The notes under the pieces: generated by a model
Seen by the model: only the letters and a program-made list of their open reading frames with translations
Databases searched by the model: none
What the model was told of the DNA's origin: nothing
Source of the DNA: Rhinopomastus cyanomelas
Lineage: Eukaryota; Chordata; Aves; Bucerotiformes; Rhinopomastidae
DNA: 64,000 bases
Direction of reading: 5' to 3'
Assembly (NCBI GenBank): GCA_013400115.1
Contig: VXBP01002556.1
Location: 315,120 to 379,119, forward strand
Translations under genes and position numbers: made by a program
Part shown: piece by piece, positions 1-13,900 of the stretch
Position numbering within the stretch: position 1 is the stretch's first letter
Layout: each line of letters opens with the position of its first letter

Positions 1-57
1 TTTATGGAACTCATCTTCCAGATGAGAGTCTTTATGGAAGTCATCTTCCAGATGAGA
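1..57. repeat. 30-bp tandem duplication, two copies
   Basis: TTTATGGAA then TCATCTTCCAGATGAGA is repeated with a period of exactly 30 bases and one difference. Each unit contains the short inverted repeat TCATCT-TCC-AGATGA. It may continue left of the window. Confidence 0.8.
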
Positions 58-109
58 CAACAACATTAGGTAGAGTTAGGATACGTCTAGGATGTGTCCT
101 GCTATCAAA

Positions 110-255
110 GAACCATGTTCAGGTTAGAGAAGACCTTGAAGATCAATAGAGTCCAGCCATTAACTCTACCAAGTCCACTACTAAACCATGTTCTTGAGCA
201 CCATACCGACACGGCTTTTAAACACTTCCAGGGATGGAGATTCAACCACCTCCCT
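110..255 (-). mobile_element. CR1 3' fragment
   Basis: Reverse-oriented CR1 3' region: the block with ACCACTAAACCATG-like text and CTTCCAGGGATGGAGATTCAACCACCTCCCTGGG is characteristic. It is old and its terminal repeat is lost. Confidence 0.7.
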
Positions 256-1823
256 GGGAAGTTATAGAGGAAGAGTCACAAGAAGTCCACAGACGTTAGA
301 CCTGCATCTTACAGAATGGCACGGAATAGAGGCAAGTCCAAAATATGTTCCCAAAACCCTTTTAATTGCAGTAAATGAAAGTACTTCAAATTAAATCTTA
401 ATTTTTTGATGGTAAATTCCTCTACGCATGGAAATAACCTCCAATGGACCTCTACATAAATCTACACCACAAACCTGTATGTCTTCACAAAGCTTAGCTG
501 CTGGGCAGCTAGCTCACACTTGCAACTGGCGTTCATCTGTTTACTTGTCCCTACAGGAGTCAGTTTAGTAAACGCTCGAACCACACACTGCTTTTTGATG
601 GTCTTTACAATGAATAGACAGAGTTTTTTTGTGATTCTCCTGTGCTTCATCAGACTAGTGGTTTGACTCTTCTTGCCATATGAGTTTAATACACTCCTCT
701 CTGGAGAGAATCAGAACCAGAATCTCCCTGTGTTAATTTTCCACCTAACGAATACTAGCAAACAAACATACTCTGCAATTCTTCCTTTTGAAATTGCTTC
801 ACTTGCACAGGATATGAGCAAATTCATTGGATAAGTAGTAAAAAAGAAGCAAAACCCAGTATGGCTAGAGACTACATTGCTTGATTATAAGCAATGAGCC
901 TGGGTATCAGTTTTTGCACCAGTGAATGCCAGATACTCTTCTGGCTACGTTCGCTGGTGCAAAAGCTGATACCACGGCACCGTGTGGGGAGAAGGCAGCA
1001 TGCAGAGGCACGCTGTCTGTATGTGCCAGCTCTCTGTGCTGGCTACCCTCTGTGTTGAACCAACAGAGATTGTATTACTACAGGGATCATAAAGTAATTT
1101 CTAACTCTAAGAAGTCATGGGTGAAAGTATGATCAAAAATTAGTATCTAATCTAAAATCCATTCTGTGTCCAGAGTGCTAGCAAATATGACCAAATCCTT
1201 TCCTCAGCACCTCAGTGCATCCAGCTCTGACTCAGTATACCTAGATGGTGTGGAAAGCATTCTCAAGTGCCTAAGACTTCCTCATGTGTTATCTAGGGAA
1301 ACTAGGCACCAAGATCAAGGTTGTGATTTGCCTCAGGCACACGGATGCTGACAAGATATGTCTATGACGAGCAGTTTTCCAACACAGAACCCTTTCCTCT
1401 GTCTAGACTTACGTGGTCAAAGTTATGAGGAGGCCTATAGAACTTGAATTAATGCTAAGTATTATGTGACAGTAGCCTGCATATATAAAGGTCTGATGAC
1501 TCAACAGATTATATTATTCAATACACACATATTCATAAGGGAAAGAGTAAAATTTATTTCTATTATTTTATATTTCCAATTATTATTCTATTTACACTTA
1601 TGAAGAAAATTCTTCATATTAACTCATAAAACTACTAAAAGCACTAATAAAACTTTGATAAAAGAACAAAATGCGAATATTAAGCTATGCACCTTTTCTT
1701 GACAGAGCAGGAAAATCATATAAATTTTCTAGATCTATCAGGAAATTAAAGTTCACAACTGTAAACCACAAATTAATTCTAAAGGCACATTAAAATTAGA
1801 ATATAATAGCAAAGTATTCTTAC
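256..1823. other. DEUP1 intron, mostly unique sequence
   Basis: No exon found. 1500-1800 is AT-rich. The only structure is the hairpin cluster at 875-1043. Confidence 0.6.
875..1043. repeat. Cluster of three inverted repeats (hairpins)
   Basis: 875-896 is CATTGCTT, a 6-base loop, AAGCAATG (8-bp perfect stem). 901-926 pairs with 950-974 over about 25 bp with one bulge and two G-T pairs, and encloses a second stem GCCAGA/TCTGGC (928-933 with 940-945). 1025-1043 is GCCAGC, 7-base loop, GCTGGC. The 74-base middle hairpin has pre-miRNA-like dimensions but could equally be a MITE remnant. Confidence 0.7.
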
Positions 1824-1958
1824 CTCCAGTTTCTTGTATAAATTACTCAGCTCAGAAGGTGTCTCTAGGCTTGTCTCACAGTTTTCTCTGCTTTCAACCT
1901 TTTTTTGTTTTAAGCGATGTGATCGCAGCTTTTCATAACTATGTGCCAATTTTGAAAG
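1824..1958 (-). CDS. DEUP1: DEUP1 exon 5 (last in window)
   Basis: 135 bp, 45 codons, phase 0 at both ends. The acceptor is ...TTATTTTTAG and the donor GAG/GTAAGAAT. It encodes residues 109-153, from [12 protein letters not shown] through a Lys/Arg-rich stretch to [10 protein letters not shown]. The next exon is not present in 1-1823, so the gene continues off the left edge. Confidence 0.87.
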
Positions 1959-4900
1959 CTAAAAATAAAAGCAGAGGTGACCACGCAGGTTCTATCAGAT
2001 GACCTAGGAGCAAAGTTTTCTCTAAACTAGTATCTCCAGCTGCAGCTTCAGCATTCTAAACGTTTAATCCATGTAACAAAGACCCAATTGCTAAAGTTAG
2101 TGATTCAAAAGGTCGCTGAAGTTCTTGACGGCACTTTCTCCCCCACCGTGTCTTTTCCTCCGCAATGTTTTTCTGAAATGTTCTGCACTTGTTTACTGCC
2201 ATCTTGTGTTGGCGTTTCTAAAGGATGCTCCACGAGCCAGAGTGAGGAATTATCGTTCATCTATTTTAAAAGCGCATGTTTCTTTTTTATTGTGAAGATT
2301 GTCGTAGTGTTGTGTCTGATGACTGCATTCTTCTCCAGTCATTAAAGACCAGAGAGTATCTACGAGAATCATGCACTACGTACTGTTCCGCCGATCGATC
2401 TCACCGTGAAAGCACGGCTGAGGAGCCAGAGAAGGGAGGGTATCGGTAGGAGCACTACCGAGCGAAGGATGTTGAGTAGGGAAGAAGCTTACAACCATGA
2501 TCATGTCTCTGGTTGGTTTGTTCCTTTAAATTCAGATTTCTACGAATTAAAAAATTCTGACTCTAACATAAAGTTATAAACCAGATGTATAAAATCTCAC
2601 ATTTTTGTTAACTGTTCCAGTGAATTACATCCTAGAAGACAAATTACTTCCAGGGAAGTAACTGGAAATTGAATGGAATCCTTTTGAACCTATCTGGGAT
2701 CACAGAATCATACACTCACAGAACATCAGGGATTGGAAGAGACCTTGAAAGACCATCTAGCTCAATTCCCCCCTCCACAGCAGGATCACTTAGATCAAGT
2801 CACACAGGAACACATCCAGGCGGGTTTTAAACATCTCCAGAGAAGGAGACTCCACAACACCCCTGAGCAGCCCCTTCCAGTGCTCTGTCATCCTCACTGT
2901 GAAGAAGTTCCTTCTCATATTGATGTGGAACCTCCTATGTTCCAGCCCCTTGTCCTGTCATTAGATGACACTGAGAAGAGCCTGGCTCCATCCTCCTGAC
3001 ACCCACCCTTCACATATTTATAAACATTAATGGGGTCACCCCTCAGTCTCCTCTTCTCCAAGCTAAAGAGACCCAGCTCCTTCAGCCTTTTCTCATAAGG
3101 GAGGTGTTCTACTTCCTTCATCAATTGAGATCTATGCAGATAACAAAGATGGCCAAACAAGTCCAGAAAAGATGCAGAACAGAAACTGAAGTTAAAAAAT
3201 AGCCTGGAAACCTACTAGAGACATTGAAGATTACTTTGAAAACTTGTAATATGGAACAGTAAAAAACAATTGCAAAGATGAACAGAGGATATATTATCGT
3301 AGACTGGAAAGTTTAAGGAAGTGGGAAGGTCCAAGGGATAGAGTTGACCAACCTGATGTTTCCTGTAACATGGACTTGCATAGCTGACACAGCACCTTCA
3401 AAACAAAACCCCAAAGTCTTGCAGAGAAGCTGCTCTATTTGAAATTTGCCTTCCCAGAGTGCACAGTTAAGATGAAATATTCAGAGTGGGTCAAGAGTAT
3501 CCAGTCTCAAACAACATGGAACTCATTGACTTTAGGAAGAAGATACCCTTTCTGAAATAATTAGAGTTTTGCTCTTGAATATGTTTTGGTATAAGTGAGT
3601 TGCCTGGGGAGGATAAACTCAGATGATGACAATTTTTGAACAGTCCATGCTAAACGGGCTATAAAACACAACATACTTCAGCAAAATCATCCTAAACCAG
3701 AAAAGAATGGCCAAAATGAGAAAATTTAGTTCCAATATCAGATTTATTTAATTAAAGTAGGATTTATCACCACCATAAACAAGAGCAAAATCCAAGAAGC
3801 CTTCCATGTAATTCTAGATATTTGCTTTAAAAAAAGTCCAAATTTTAGTCTTTGCATGTTGTACAAGTGAAAAAAAATATTTTAAAAATGAGATATTTTA
3901 GGGAGTTCTAGGGTAGAATCGATGCAAGATTTTGGAAAGTTAGACATCCAAACCTGAACTACTCTCCCTTAGAAGAAGCTGCCTCCACATGCTTAGTCAT
4001 TCCAGCTATCTAAAATTCTCCCCATACTCTGACATGAATTATTTTCTAGGGGTGTCCATTTCCCTCCATTGATTCTAAAGGGAGCCTGAGGTAGCTCAGA
4101 CATAGTCATCAAGCTTTTAAATGTCTAAGTGAGGCAATTAGTTGCTAAAGTGCTTAGAGCAAGAATAGATTCTTGTTCTTTTGCTAAGGGATTTCCGTCG
4201 TTTTCAAAATGAGAGTAACTGCTAAACATCAGTTCTGAAAACAGTGAAGGAAGAAAGTAGTGAAGATGAACCCCTGAAGTTTTGATACTTAATTATGACA
4301 AGATGTTGTACACTCGAACGAGTTCCAGGTCACCTATTCCCCCAGGCTAGGAAAAAACCACAGGTTTTGCTGCACTCAACAGGTACAGGATGAGCTCAGT
4401 GAGGCTGTTGCTCATCAAACAGCTGCTCTTCTCAGCAGCGAGAATAAAATCACCGAGCAGTTTATCAGAGAGAAATCTGTTCTGAATAGCCTGGTATTCG
4501 GAGACCTAGAGAAAACAATCCTTTCTCCTTTGACCAAGATTAGGAAGGAACAGAAATTGGGAGGGACTTTAAGAATACATCTGCAGAAGAAGGTACAATG
4601 GACTGGTAAATAGTAACCCTCGTACCATCTCTATGGAACTAAACTGTAGCTCTTAAGCGTATATGTGTAGAAGGAGGTGAAACAACTGAGTGGGGGTAAG
4701 AAGGGGGACAAAGGCAATAGGGCATAGATTCAAGCTGCCAGGGAAGCTCTGTATTTTAAATAAGTTTGCACAGCTAAGAATCAGGGGTGTGAAAGCCTTT
4801 TTCCTGCAGACACTGCAGCACTGCAGTTAAAAAAACTCAGTAAGGAGCTGTGGTAAATGCTAGAGGAGCAGAGCTGTAAGTCCTACTGCCTAGCACAGGT

Positions 4901-7900
4901 GCTTGGAACAGTCCTGGCTGTCAGACTTGCTGTTTATCACACAGAGAATCCAGGTGGGCCTCTGAAGTTCTGCACTTGGCAGCCCACTTCCTCAGTCAAT
5001 GTGCTTGGGATGGATATTTCATGAAGAAATATGGTTTGGTGAAAGGATAGGAGTGGGAAGCAGAAAATAAAATGCAAAGAGCATCACTGCTGGAACCTTT
5101 GGTAGAATAAGTAGGATGACAGAGAGAAGGAAATGTTTGAGGGCGTAGATTGGAAAAGTGATGTACATTCTTAAAAGCTACAAATCCAAACTTACTGCAT
5201 AAAGATAAAATAAGAACTGATCAGAAAACTGAAAGGTTATGTGGCCTGAGTGGTAAATAAAAAGAAGAATCTTGGCAAGTTCCTGTTTATGGAGAGAAGC
5301 TTGTAGGTTAGGAATTGTCAGATTCTTCAGAAAAACACAGAAAAGAGATTGTATTTACCCACGGAAAGGGCTGCAGGGTAATTAACCACTTCAAAATCAA
5401 AATCTTCCTTAAATTCAATCTGAATCTACTCACTCTCAGATTAAAACCTTTTCTTCTTCTCCTGTTACAACAGGCCCTGGTAAATAGTCTCTCTCTACCT
5501 TTCTTATAAGCCCTCTTTAGGTACTGAAAGGCTGCAATAAGGTGTCCCCAGAGCCTCCTCTTCTCCAGACTGAGCCATCTAAATCGTCTCAGCCTGTCTT
5601 CAGAGAGGAGATGTTCCAGCCCTCTACAACTACCTGAAATGATGTTGTGGAGAGGTTGGTCACAAGCAATCGGTGATAGAACAAGAGGGAATGGGTTCAA
5701 GTTACAACAGGGTAGTTTTAGGTAAGATATTAGGAAGAATTTTTTCGCAGAAAGGGTGGTCAGGCACTGGAATGGGCTCCCCAGGGAGGTGGTTGAGTTG
5801 CCATCCCTGGATGAGTTTAAAGATTGTTTGGATGAGGTGTTGAGGGATATAGTTTAGGGGTGAACTTGTAAGGTGGGGTGGATGATTGGACTCGATGATC
5901 CCAGGGGTCTTTTCCAACCAGAGTGATTTTGTGATTCTGTGATCCCCTTTGTGCCCCTGTTCTGGACCTGCTGGAAAAGTTCATGTTGTTCTTATGTCGG
6001 GGTCCCCAGAGCTGGACACAGTACTCCAGGTGGGGTCTCACCGGCACAGGGTAGAAGTGCATAATCACCTCCCCTGACCTGCTGGCCACACTGCTTTTGA
6101 TGCAGCCCAGGACAGAGTTGGCTTTCTGGGCTACAAGTGCACTCTGAAAAACACAAAATCCAGAACAAATTCCCACTACCAATAATATGTGTTACTCTAG
6201 TTCTGACACTGTGTTCCCTTAGGGAAAGCTATCAGACCGCTGTAATTATTCCTGTATATCCATCAAACTAAAACCAGAAAAAAAATGTAGAAAAACACAA
6301 CAAGAACAGTTTAAGTCTTAAAATTCCTAATGTGCATCAGAGTCTTATTAGCATGAATCGAATTATCTATTTTATTCATTCACCAAGGATTGAGTTTATT
6401 AGCCCGAGGTCAGGAAATTGAGTATCTGTCTTTATAACAGATGCCATGGTCACATCAAAACCCCTCCAAAGAGTTTGGAAACGCCAGTATGGAAATGACA
6501 ACGGAGCCTGGTAGGAAGCTGTAGGCATCATAATTGGTGTGACACGATTTACCCTTCCCAAATCCATAGAGGAACACATGTGCCATCAAGCAAGTACACA
6601 ACTACACCCAGAAAATAATGAGAAGGACACGTTTCTTACCTGAGCCTGGAGTGCCTGCAGTTCTGTTTTATAATTCTGAGCCATTTCATACTTAGTTTTC
6701 TGCAACTCTTCCAGTTTCTGTTGAAGTAGTCCCACCTACGGTTAGAATCAGAATTCAAATTAACCTTTTCTGAAGTGTTTTAAAATGTCATTTTTAGAAC
6801 AGTAATTTGAAACTTTGAAAGAAGACTGTTGCTTAGAAGATAGATATTAAAAATGCATATTTATTCAACGATGTAATAATAAACCTGGGTATCACAACCC
6901 AGACTATGTCAACATAAATTTAAGGATTTTATAGTTAAAAATCTCTTTGTATATTATGTAATGATTTAGTGATAATAATGTATGGGTTGGTTATGAAAGA
7001 CCATTTAATGAAAGCTTTTCTGATGCCACTGTATGTGCCCTGCCATGAAATTTTGCCTGAATGGGTTGTATAGTTATATAAATGACTTTAAACTACCTAT
7101 GAACAAGTTGTCGGGAGACACTGTAGACTCATCTCAGCTCCCTCAGTAGTGTCATTCGAGATACCTGAAATTATCTCAGCTCCAGAGGTATCAGAAATAT
7201 GCAAAAGGGTTTACATGATGCCTATGCTTTTCTGGAGAGGCAGCTGGAAATTAGGTGAATATGCTAAGGTGTTTCAGATAACATCTCTGCACGGGTGAAT
7301 AAACTGATGCTTTAAGGATTGGTTAGCTGAATTATTCTCTTGGCTCCTCTGACCGCAGTGACTACAGTTCCTAATTGCTCATTAGGGAGAGTTACTGTGT
7401 TTTTAAAACTCCTACTGGCTGCTTAGACACTTCGCTCACACAAGGATGACTGTGTGTAAATAGTCTTACCCAGAACTGAAAGCTGTAGTAGCACCCACTG
7501 ATGCTTCTGAATGAATATTCAGCAGACACGACTGTGAAGTACAAACACCCACTGCACTGGGGCTGTGTAGTTTGCCTAAGTAGTCTAAGTGGTAATACTT
7601 ATAATCGAATAAATCATATAATAAATAAATAATTAATTAATAAATTTTTCATATAAAGACAGTCTTTCACTTAAACTGATAAAAATCACAGAATTATTGA
7701 GGCTGGAAAAGACCTCTAAGATCATCAAGCCCAGCCTATGATCTAACATCACCACAACCTAGACCATGGCACTAAGTGCCATATCCGGTCTTTTCTTAAA
7801 CCTCCAGGGATGGGGACTCCTGGGCAGTCCATTCCAGTGTCTAATCACCCTTTCCATGAGGAAGTGCTTCCTAACATCCAGCCTAACTCTCCCCTGGTGC

Positions 7901-10900
7901 AGCTTCTGTGCTTCATCAGTGGCCAGTACAATGGGAGGATTATGTCCCTAGTCCTGCTGGCCACGCTATTGCTGATATAAGGCAGGATGCCATTGGCCTT
8001 CTGAGCCACCTGAGCACACTGCTGGCTCATGTTCAGCTGGTTGTCACCCAGTACTGCCAGGTCCCTCTCTGCCAGGCCGCTCTCCAGCCTCCCATCCCCC
8101 AGTCTGTAGCTGCAGGGGATTATTGTGTCTGAAGTGTAGGATCCTGCCCTTGGCCCTGTTAAACCTCATCCAGTTGGCCTCTGCCCATTGACCCAGCCTG
8201 TCCAGATCTCTCTGCAGCATCTTCCTCCCCATCAGCAGGTTGACACTCCCCTCCAACTTAGACACATCTGGAAATTTGCCTCATCCAGATCATCAAGATG
8301 TTGAGAAGAACTGGTCCCAGCACTGATCCCTGGGGGACACCACTGGTCACTGGACACCAACTGGATGCAGCACCATTCACAAACACCCTATGTGCCCCTT
8401 CATTCAGTCAGTTTTTAACCCAGTGGGGGGTGCATCCGTCAAAGCCATTGGCTGCCAGCTTTGCCAGGAGGATGTTGTGGGACACTGTGTCGAGGGCTTT
8501 GCTGAAGCCAGGTAGACCACATCTACAGACTTCCCCTCATCCACTTGGTGGGTCACCCAGTCATAAAATGAGACAGATTGGTTAGACAGGACCTTCCTTT
8601 CCTAAACCTTTGCTGGCTGTGCCTGATCCCCTGGTTGCCTTGTACATGTTGCTTGATGGCACCCAAGATGATCTGCTCCATAACCTGGCCAGGCACTGAG
8701 GTAAGAGTGACAGGTCTAGAGTTCCCTGGATCCTCCTCTGGTCCTTGTTCTGGATGGATATCACATGGGCCAACCCCCAGTCATCTGGGACCTCTCTGGT
8801 TATCTAGGACTGGTGATAAATGATGGAGAGCGGCGTAGCTGGCTCTTGCGCCAAATCCTTAAGCACCCTGGGATGAACCGCATCCAGACCCTTGTTAGGA
8901 TCTAAGTGGCACAGAAGTCCACTAACTACTTCCTCCTGGATTGCAGGAGGGATATTCTGCTCCCCATCCCTGTCTACCAACTCAGGAGCCCACTTACCAT
9001 GAGGATGGCCAAGGTTTTTATTAAGGACTGGGGCAAAGAAGGTGTCGTGTGCCTCAGCCATTTCCCTCTCTTCAACTACTGTATTCCCCCTTCATCCAAA
9101 AAGGAGTGGATGTTTTCCCTGTCCCTCCTTTTGTTATGAATGTATTTATAAAAGCACTTTTTGTTATCCTTAACAGATTGGGACAGATTCAGTGCTAACT
9201 GAGCTTTTGCATCTTTAATTCTCATTCCACATGACCTTACAATGTCCTGAAACGCTTCCTGATTCACCTGCCTCTCTTTCCAAGGTTGAGACACCTTTTT
9301 TTGTCTTGAGTTCTTGCAGAAGCTCCCAGCTCAGCCAGGCTGCTCTTCTTCCCTGCCAGCCCATTTTTCAGCACATGGGGACAAACAGGAAATACAAGTG
9401 CGTAATTTTGTGACACTTTTGAGCCACACATTTCCATTTAACTTTTCTGGTGAACTGTAAGTATTGGCATGTAGAAAAAACCATCAAATTATGTTTGTAG
9501 AGCTAAGCAGAGAATATCCTATTTAGACTTTAGGGAAACAGAAGAAATATGAGGCTTTCAATGACTTTTTGAACAGAAATATGCTTTAAAAGAAAACATT
9601 AAAGATAATTAGTGACCTTTAAAGAGTGTTTGGTATTTTCACATGATAGAACAGAGAGGTCTCCTTACAGAGCAGCTAGAGCACATTAGTAACCAACTAC
9701 CAGAATAAATTCTTTATAGAACGTGATATTCTTAAATACCTCTTGATCTTTTTGATCCAGCTGGCTTTGAGTACTTGCTAATTCTTGAGCCCGGATATCC
9801 ATCTTTACCTCTAAAGCTTTCATCTTCCTTTCCCATTCCACTTGCTGGCTGTTTACTATGATGTCAATTTGATGCACTAATTCCTGAAGTTCAGCTTTAC
9901 ATGAAGAAGCTCTAACAATACCAAAAAAGAGAGGTATTTTTTCAAATAAAGAATAAGGGAGAAAACCAATTTTTATTTATACTGCTGAGGGTTTATTTTA
10001 ATTCTAAGGGAAAGAACCACTTTTCAACACCAGAAAGAAGGAAATGAGAAAGATAATTGGTAGAAAGCAAATGTTGGAACAACTTCACAGTGAGAGTGTC
10101 AGAGCACTGGAAGGGGCTGCCCAGGAGGGTTGTGGAGTCTCCTTCACTGGAGATGCTTAAAACCTGTCTGAACATGTTCCTGGGTGACTTGGTCCAGGTG
10201 ATCCTGCTGCGGCAGGGGGATTGGACTAGATCTTTCGAGGTTCCTTCCATTCCCTAATGCTCTGTGATTCTGTGATTCCAGGATTTGGGAAAAAGATGTA
10301 GGAGACAATAACACTCTTGCTTAGCTCCTGTCTTTGAAATAAAAAAGGGAAGTTTTATTCCATTAACACTCAGAACTGCTTTTGAACTGTTACAAAGAAG
10401 AATTAGTTCTTGAACAGATTGCTTAGCGCTGTGCGTGAGCCCAGTATTTTCTGTAAAAGGGAATTTTCATGGGAAAATACAGACTGTTTTCTAACACTGA
10501 TTAATTACACATCACTACAAATAAAATCTGTTCTTTGTCAATCATTAAAGACTTCAAATTGATCTCAGTTTACTTAAACTGAGATACAAGATCAGAATTA
10601 GTTAAGACGGTACTTTGATAGATGTTTTTAGCAGACTTACTCACCAAGGTAAAGCCTCCTTCATGTCATTTCTTGAAATTAAATTATTTTTAACAAAAAA
10701 CCCCTTTATACCACAACTGACAGGCACTTTTACTATGCTAGTTGCTCACAGAGCAGTGGATGTCAATATTTTTATATTAAGTTTCCAAAGGGGCACATAT
10801 CTCACTGAAGTGAAGGAAACTGTTTCACTGGCTGTTTTTAGCAGGTTATATAATCCATTGATTTTCTAAAACATGTGAGGACTAACATTCTTTTCATTTC

Positions 10901-13900
10901 AATCTCTGGGGCATTTGTCACCTGCCTATCGTGTTGTTTTGTGAGTTAACAGCTGCTAGTCTTTTCTACTTCTTTTTAATTTAATTTTAGAGCTTCTTAC
11001 ATACCTTTCTTTTTTTCTGTTCTAGTTGTATTTTATTTATAATACAATCTTATTTAGAAATTACCCTAATTTAGTTATTTATAAATAAGATCTTATTTAT
11101 AAATTACCCTAATATATGGCTTTATTACTTTCTTTAGAAGAAATAGTGTTACCTTGTCTCACTAGCATATTGGAATGGATTGAGATGTGTCATTATTGCA
11201 TCTTGATCTTGGCTGTGAAGAACAAACATAATTTAGAATCTTCAAATCACTCTTTTCAGTGGTATCGTCTGACCTTGGTGAAAATTCGTCCATTTTCTCT
11301 ATGCAGTGATTTAGAGACGATCCTATTAATTTCCTGCTGTGTCTAAATGAAAGTACAAATAAAACAGTGTTGGTCCTCCTCTCTCTCCCTCATTTCAATC
11401 GGTCTTACTGTTAGTAAACAGTGGTGTAACCCTGCATTTTCTTCAATGATTCATATTTCATAGTGAGTACTCACTGTAGAACTGAAGTTTAATCTGCACT
11501 TAATTTCAATATCATAGGATCACAGAATCATTAAGGATTGGAAGGGACCTCGAAAGATCATCTAGTCCAATCCCTCTGCCACAGCAGGATCCTCAAACTT
11601 TTGCGTAATTCTTTCTTTCATTTAGATTAGAAGTCTATATTGGATTCCCTCTTGGTAAAACCACTAATTATATTTCACAGATTTGTTAACTGTCCCTCCA
11701 TAATCTAAATTTCACTGTGCTGTATAAAAATGTGTCACATTAAAAAGTACTGTAACATATTACTTCTTACGATAATAAATTTAGCCTTTGGGTAAGCAAG
11801 TTTCTTCCCCTAAAATAATCTAACAATGCTGTGACACAGTGAGGGTGACAGAGCACTGGAAGGGGCTGCCCAGAGGGGTTGTGGAGTCTCCTTCTCTGGA
11901 GATGTTTAAAACCTGCCTGGATGTGTTCCTGTGCGACTTGGTCTAGGTGGTTCTGCTGTGGCAGGAGGATTGGACTGGATGATCTTTTGAGGTCCTTTCC
12001 AATCCCTACTGTTTTGTGATTGTGTGATTCTGTGACATTGTTTCATGGCGTGTTCCATTTTCCTTCTAATCAGATTACTTGACTCACTTCCATTTTCCCC
12101 AAAAGTAAAAGCGATAGCCACTGGTTATAATGTGGTTTATAAAAATTAAAAAGCCCTGACTGCTGATATGTTGCACACCTCTCTGTGCACATAAAGTATC
12201 CCTTTATGATCACTAGTCATTTAGCGTGATGGCTTGTTAAGCAGCACAGCTATTTCCCTCAAATGAGCATAGCTATTACTCTACAAAACAATTGCCATGG
12301 AGACAGTCCCGCAGAGACAAAAGACAGCTCAGCATCTGAATAGTGTAGCAGCAACCCACAAAAGGGTTAATGATAAAAAACACCGCAGTAAGCTTGTAAC
12401 CTCACCATCCTAGGAGGAGTTGGGCCGAGTTTCAATACCCCAAATTAGCACTTTGTGCCATTTTGTGTCACAAACACTGCAGCCTAGCATAGGTTTTTGG
12501 GGGACATTGCACCCGAAAACATGCCAAGTAATTAGGAACTCGGGCAGAACCACGCTCAACCAAACACTGAGTGAGCCATGAGTTTGGAGGTAGTATCCCC
12601 ATTGCCAGTGAGTCTTCATCTGCTGGTCATGCTGCCAGCACACTGGTGAGGAAGAGCAAACTAACTCTACTGTAAATGACTGCAAACTAAGCCTTAATAA
12701 GCTGATGACTTTTCCTGCTGATGTTTGATACCATCACCTTGTGCAACAGCTAGTGGGATTTTAACATCAGAAGATGAAGTGCTACTGCATCAGGACTTCC
12801 TTTCCTTTGATACAGCTGTAAGGATCTGTGCCTTTCCAGCCTCCAGTTAGGTCAGGTGGCATCACTTTGGTGACCCACTCAGCTGTCTCATTTTAGCCTT
12901 TAGAAGTAGGAACTTTCTTCATACTGTGTCACGTGGATTATCTAAGTACTGTTATGCAAGTTCAAACGTAGCCTGGATCATCAGGTCACCCTTTCAGAGC
13001 AACCCTGGCTGGCGTCTTCCCTTTTAAGTTTCACCTGTCAGTTTCAGATCGTCCTGCACAAGGCAAGTTGTGCAGCCCTGGTCAGATCGTTTTCACTGAA
13101 CAGTTTGTGCGTGCTTCTTGAACCTAGAATCACCAACACAGAGCAGGGAACTGCTGAAGGAAAAATCCCTTCTGAAACAGCTTCTCGGTTTATCTTCACT
13201 GTCTCTAATTCCTTCCCTAGTTGCTAGGTCCTCTAGTTGCTTGTGCAGCTGGAAAGCAAAAGCTGTACCTGAGGCTGTAGGCTACTGTCGCTGTCCTACT
13301 ACCAGAACTGCTCTGAATCACTACAGACAGGTCTGTGTAAAGATGTACTTGGCAGTTATCCCCACAGCACAGAAGTACTGCTGACTGCTGTTAACTAATA
13401 TTTTAGTCCACCCAGCGTTGGAAAAGAGGGCGAACTAACCCCTCAGAATATTTTGGTCATGGAACTTGGAAGCCTCTGGAATGTTTTGTTCAAACACCAC
13501 TAGGTAAACAAGCACACGAGGAGCAGGCTTCCCCACGAGGAAGGCACAGAAGCGCACGTACGGTGTTCTTACCCAGACACGCGCAGCATTTCCACCTTGC
13601 TGAATGCTGCAGCGTGTAGGTTCTTCACACGTGGAGGTAATGACTTGCACTTAAACAAGTGGCAGCTGTAATTGTTTTCGTTTGCATTTACTTTGAAACA
13701 GCTCAAAACACTTAAGGGTCTCTCACTTTTAAAGCAGCTAGCCGGGCTCTCAGGTTTCACTCGTTCTGTCTCCGTACTGGTGATGCGGGGAGGTGGTTCG
13801 CACTGCTCTGTTCTTAAAACTGTGTATCTTCATGTGAAGCCTGGATGTTTCCACACGCAGACAACCCAAAGAGTAAGTTTTACCAATTCCAGGCCTTTAT

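Noticed and set aside
901..974. Mariner/MADE1 element, because of the shared TGGTGCAAAAG string
   Set aside because: In MADE1 that string points inwards from the element ends; here it points away from the hairpin centre, so the similarity is probably accidental.
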